64,000 bases of DNA from Flaccisagitta enflata (lineage: Eukaryota > Chaetognatha > Sagittoidea > Aphragmophora), in NCBI GenBank assembly GCA_965153355.1, contig OZ231127.1:66836001-66900000 (forward strand), in the 5' to 3' direction. The notes under the pieces are model-generated. The model did no database searches. It was not told where the DNA came from and was given only the letters and a program-made list of their open reading frames with translations. This document shows positions 60,698-64,000 of this stretch, piece after piece (position 1 is the stretch's first letter; every line of letters begins with the position of its first letter). The translations under genes and the position numbers were made by a program.

Positions 60698-62774
60698 TTC
60701 TTAATGGTTTCTCATGTATCTTAAAAGGTCCCAGAAAAAATTTAAGCAGATATTTTTAGAAAATGCTAGTACTGTTTAAAATGACCTGATTAATGAAAAA
60801 AGTAAAGAGGCTGTTTGCATGAAAAATTCTACAAAGAGTAACTGGAAAAAAGTTAAATGTATTTAAAAATGCATGGTGAATCTATTTCAGATGGTTTAAG
60901 GGTCCTATAAGGGGGCCCCTAGAAACGCACCAAAAAGACTTTCCATAAATGGCCTGTTTTTGCTATATTTGGTAAAAAGAAATTTATCAATGAGACTCCA
61001 ACCTTCTAAAATTTAAGGTAAGAATACTTCTTGATGAAAGAGACTGAAAAAAAGAATCATGATGGTAGGTGATGTTTGGGGTACCTGAAAGGCCCAAAAA
61101 CGGGTGATAAAACAATGATACAAATTTCTTATTCATTGTGCTTTAAAAATGCTTGGATTTCTTCAAAAAATTGAAATAGAACTTTGCATTTAATGCAAAA
61201 AGCTCACTGTTAATTTTTGGTTCCTTAATTGGAGTATTTCATGAAAAAAATAGAAATCCACAAAATTGCCCCCCCCCCACCTCTGTAAATTCAATTTTCA
61301 TTTTCATTTAAACCAGTGTTATTTAAAAAATAGTTGTTCCTGCATGTGAACAGTAAACAGAAAGATGATCAACTTTACTAGCACCGGTATGCCTTTGTCT
61401 GTACCACATGCTTATGATTCATATGGCCCAGTTGCCCAGGGGTATCCGCGTTTAGGGGCCCTTTTTGGGGGCGAATTTTGTTTGAGCATAATTTTACCAT
61501 GAAGCTGTTCAAAAGTGACCAAAAAATTTTGAAGGAAGCTATTTACATGAAATGAGAATTTCCATTTCAAATTTTTTAGGAATCCAAGCATTTTCGGACG
61601 CGCAGTGAATAAAAAAATGATATCTTTATGTTTTACGGGCCCTTTTGGGCCTTTTGGAAGTACCCCAACCATCACCTACCATCATGATTCTCTTTCCATC
61701 AGTCTCTTACATCAAGAAGTATAGCCAAAAAAATTTGGAAGGATTGGGTCTCTTTGAACAAGAAATTTTTACAAAAAAAAGCCAAATAGATCAATTTTTA
61801 GCTTTTTGGGGGGTGTTCAGAGACCCCTTATAGAGCCCCAAACCACCAGTAATGGTTCCCATGCATTTTTCTTTTAATATGTCTATTTTCCAGGTACTTT
61901 TAGTATGATTTTCAGTACTACAGCCTTGAAGTTACAAAATTGTGTTTTTTTTCATTTACCAAGGTCATTTTGAACCATAATAACTCAGCCATTTTTTTTG
62001 GAAATATCTGCTGAAATTTTTTTTCTGGGGATCTCCCAAGATGCATGACTAACCATTTTCAAAAAAAAAAATTGGATTCAAGGGACCTTGAAATAGTGTT
62101 TCATGTAAGAAAACTCAAAAGTGGAGTTTTTTCGTCAAATTTTGTTTTTTTTAGCATAATTTCAACATGAGGCTGTTCCAAAGTGGCTACAAAACTTTGC
62201 AGGAAGATTGTTGCATAAAATGAGAAGTTCCATTTCAGAATTTGTAGGAATCAGCATTTTAGACATGCAATGAATAAAAAAGTGATATTTCTATGTTTTA
62301 CGGGCCCTTTTTGGGCCTTTTTAGGTACCCCAACCATCACTTACCATGATGATCATTTTTTTTTCAGTCTCTTACATCAAGAAGTATTACCACCAAAAAA
62401 ATTTGGGGGTTGGGGTCTCATTAAGCAAAAAATTTTCAACAAAAATAGCCAAAATAGGCTATTTTTGGCTGTTTTTTTTGGTGCGTTTCTAGGGGCCCCC
62501 TCGTAGGGCCCTAAAAACATCAAAAATGGATTCCTGATGCAATTTTACATGGAAATCACTTTTTTTTTGCCACCCTCAAAGATTTTTTTTTTTTACATGC
62601 TAGCTGAAGATATGCATGTGAGGGAATTCTTTAAGACCTTTTTTCCAATTAAGCCTGCCTGGCTTATTTCTTTATCTCAACCCCTGTGAGATATTTATTT
62701 TGACCAATATATAGACCAGATTCCCCCAGGAATTTTTGTACTGGTCAATCTCAACTCCTGTGAGATTTCAAATT

Positions 62775-63075
62775 AGTCAAATTCACCACTTTCTATATCA
62801 CCACTTCCAAAATCACCACTTCCAAATTCACCACTTTCTAATTCACCACTTCCAAATTCACCACTTCCAAATTCACCACTTCCAATTTGTGGCTCGTAAA
62901 GCACACTTTTTGTCTCCTTGTACTTTAGCAATTTTTTCTTCCAAGTGGCTCGTAAAGCACACCTATGGTTTTCGTTCTCCTGCAAGTGACTCGTAAAGTG
63001 CACTTGTTCCAATGTAATCACTATAGTCCGCCTGACTATGTTCCTATGTGATCACAATAGTCCGCCTGACTATTT
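62775..63075. repeat. 15-bp minisatellite and adjacent short duplications
   Basis: Eight or so TTCACCACTTCCAAA units (62779-62886). Three GTGGCTCGTAAAGCACAC copies follow at about 62888, 62944 and 62986. A ~36-base duplication contains CAATAGTCCGCCTGACTAT (63019 and 63055). Confidence 0.8.
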
Positions 63076-63327
63076 AACATCCAATTCTGGCCTGCTTGAA
63101 ATTGAATGAAAAGTTGGAAGATCTAATAAAGGGACGCCATAAAATAAATGGAGGGGTTGGTTATAATGAACCTGCTGTTGATAGGATGACAAAATAATAG
63201 AAGATAAAATGATCAAGATATTTTGGAGTCAGGATTTAAATCAGTTTCACTCCTTTTATTTTGCTGAGGTTATCAATTTCAAACGGGAGCAATCGGGAAT
63301 TGTGATTGTAGTCGAGTTGCGGGATTC

Positions 63328-63330
<3 letters not shown>

Positions 63331-63406
<76 letters not shown>
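63331..63406. repeat. (GA)n microsatellite
   Basis: 38 GA units ending in TATATTAT. Confidence 0.96.
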
Positions 63407-63409
<3 letters not shown>

Positions 63410-63686
63410 TATTATCTCTTTTAAGTATCTATCTGTAGTTATAACCAAACTGCAGAATTAAGCGTCTTTGTTTCCACAATTTATCGACGGAGAATTGCAG
63501 AGATTCAATTTCCCTTTTTTCCACGAAAGGGAGAAAATAAAAGTCCAGAGTTCTTTTCTTTACGAAGGATTTAATGTAAGTGAATCATTCCAAATTTCAA
63601 TTAAACAAGAAAACATAAAATAGAAAGAAAAAGTTATTACAAAAAGAAAGATTACATTCTTTATCGGAACAATTGTTATTCTTAGG

Positions 63687-63855
63687 CGGCATTGGAATAA
63701 AGACTGAATTAAAGACGAAGGCCGCCAAACTGAGAAGGCAACGTGATTCTTACAAAAAGGAGAAAATGAGAATTGACCAGTCAGAAAGGAATTTGACTTT
63801 TAAACGGGAGAAAGAATACGTTGAGAAAACTGACGAAGGACAAATTCTTACTACA
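63687..63855 (+). CDS. Possible charged coding exon, unknown
   Basis: Following TTGTTATTCTTAG a frame gives GIGIKTELKTKAAKLRRQRD, SYKKEKMRIDQSERNLTFKR and EKEYVEKTDEGQ, then ACA-GTATGA, a possible donor; the frame itself stops at TGA just after. Lys/Glu/Arg-rich and helix-prone. Non-repetitive composition makes it worth recording, but no homologue is recognised and no linked exon is seen. Confidence 0.3.
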
Positions 63856-63928
63856 GTATGAATTATCAAAAGTGCTTTTACAGAGATACAGTTTCTTTTC
63901 TTTAAATTGCTAATCGCGTTTTTTATAC

Positions 63929-64000
63929 TTGGGGAGGGGCTGCAATGCGGTCATGGGTGGGCAAGGGGCAGTATCTTGGTGGAGGCTGTAATATGACTTA
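63929..64000 (+). repeat. Dispersed repeat shared with 878-947
   Basis: GGGGAGGGGCTGCAATGCGG, TCATGGGTGGGCA and TTGGTGGAGGCTGTAATATG match the sequence near the window start with four or five differences over ~70 bases. It runs off the window edge. Confidence 0.8.

Larger units (their letters stand above)
59890..62530. mobile_element. Large foldback of ~400-bp units
   Basis: Units on the left read GATGGTTGGGGTACCT, AAAGGCCCGAAAGGGGCCCG, TAAAACATAAAGATATCATT, ATTCACTGCGCGTCCAAAAA (59893-60060). A second such unit, with GGGGCCCCTAGAAACGCACC at its start, spans about 60910-61200. They recur inverted at about 61460-61850 and 62150-62530 (TATGTTTTACGGGCCCTTTT, GTACCCCAACCATCAC, CAGTCTCTTACATCAAGAAG). 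AACAAGGCC-family copies are inserted in the left arm. No coding frame. Confidence 0.75.

Overview
The window looks like non-coding DNA from an animal (metazoan, probably invertebrate) nuclear genome. There are no operons or compact bacterial-style genes. Long pure microsatellites (CT/GA, CA/GT, TTTC, GGAA, GAA, TTG) and many dispersed repeats fill most of it. The only recognisable gene is a pair of ferlin exons on the + strand (50406-50521 and 51011-51051), closest in my memory to otoferlin. They have correct GT-AG boundaries and compatible phases. I cannot name the species; the ferlin match points only to Metazoa.

Layout. 0-6 kb: microsatellites, a TA-flanked long-inverted-repeat element (1020-1557), a palindromic GGCAGCGG element (2262-2729) and a small element with a TAAA target duplication (4690-5002). 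6-17.5 kb: two inverted copies of a ~1 kb TA-flanked transposon (6379-7369, 13630-14587), a 23-bp palindromic minisatellite, a cluster of the dispersed AACAAGGCC/GTCGCGTGC elements, and a TTAA-bounded foldback element (9988-11820) carrying a smaller element inside. 17.5-30 kb: hairpin-ended elements, an AT-rich foldback (20100-21570), a GTATGTAA satellite split by a TA-flanked, pogo/Tc1-type element (23626-24762), and a ~700-bp GA/CA compound microsatellite. 30-48 kb: minisatellites with 24-, ~42-, ~22-, ~150- and ~180-bp units, and a nested transposon at 40596-41362 whose empty target site can be read elsewhere in the window. 48-55 kb: a 333-bp tandem duplication with CT tracts, then the two ferlin exons. 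The CT tract before the first exon serves as its polypyrimidine tract, and the short intron between them holds a transposable element. 55.7-58.2 kb: an unusually GC-rich block with a broken coding sequence (frameshifts, one in-frame stop) for basic and coiled-coil protein segments. 59.9-62.5 kb: a large foldback built from ~400-bp units. The end repeats the sequence seen near base 880.

How the parts relate. One dispersed superfamily explains much of the non-microsatellite sequence. Its members run from AACAAGGCC through a subterminal GTCGCGTGC, variable modules and a GGACGGACC-rich stretch to a terminal hairpin and AAAAA. A parallel lineage replaces GTCGCGTGC with GATGCGTCC at both ends. The modules in the middle (GGTCAGCGGTACCC, GGCAGCGGCCCC, and GGCC-cored ~22-bp minisatellites) also occur alone as palindromes. 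No transposase, reverse transcriptase, rRNA, tRNA or CRISPR was recognised. Copy boundaries and identities are by eye and approximate.
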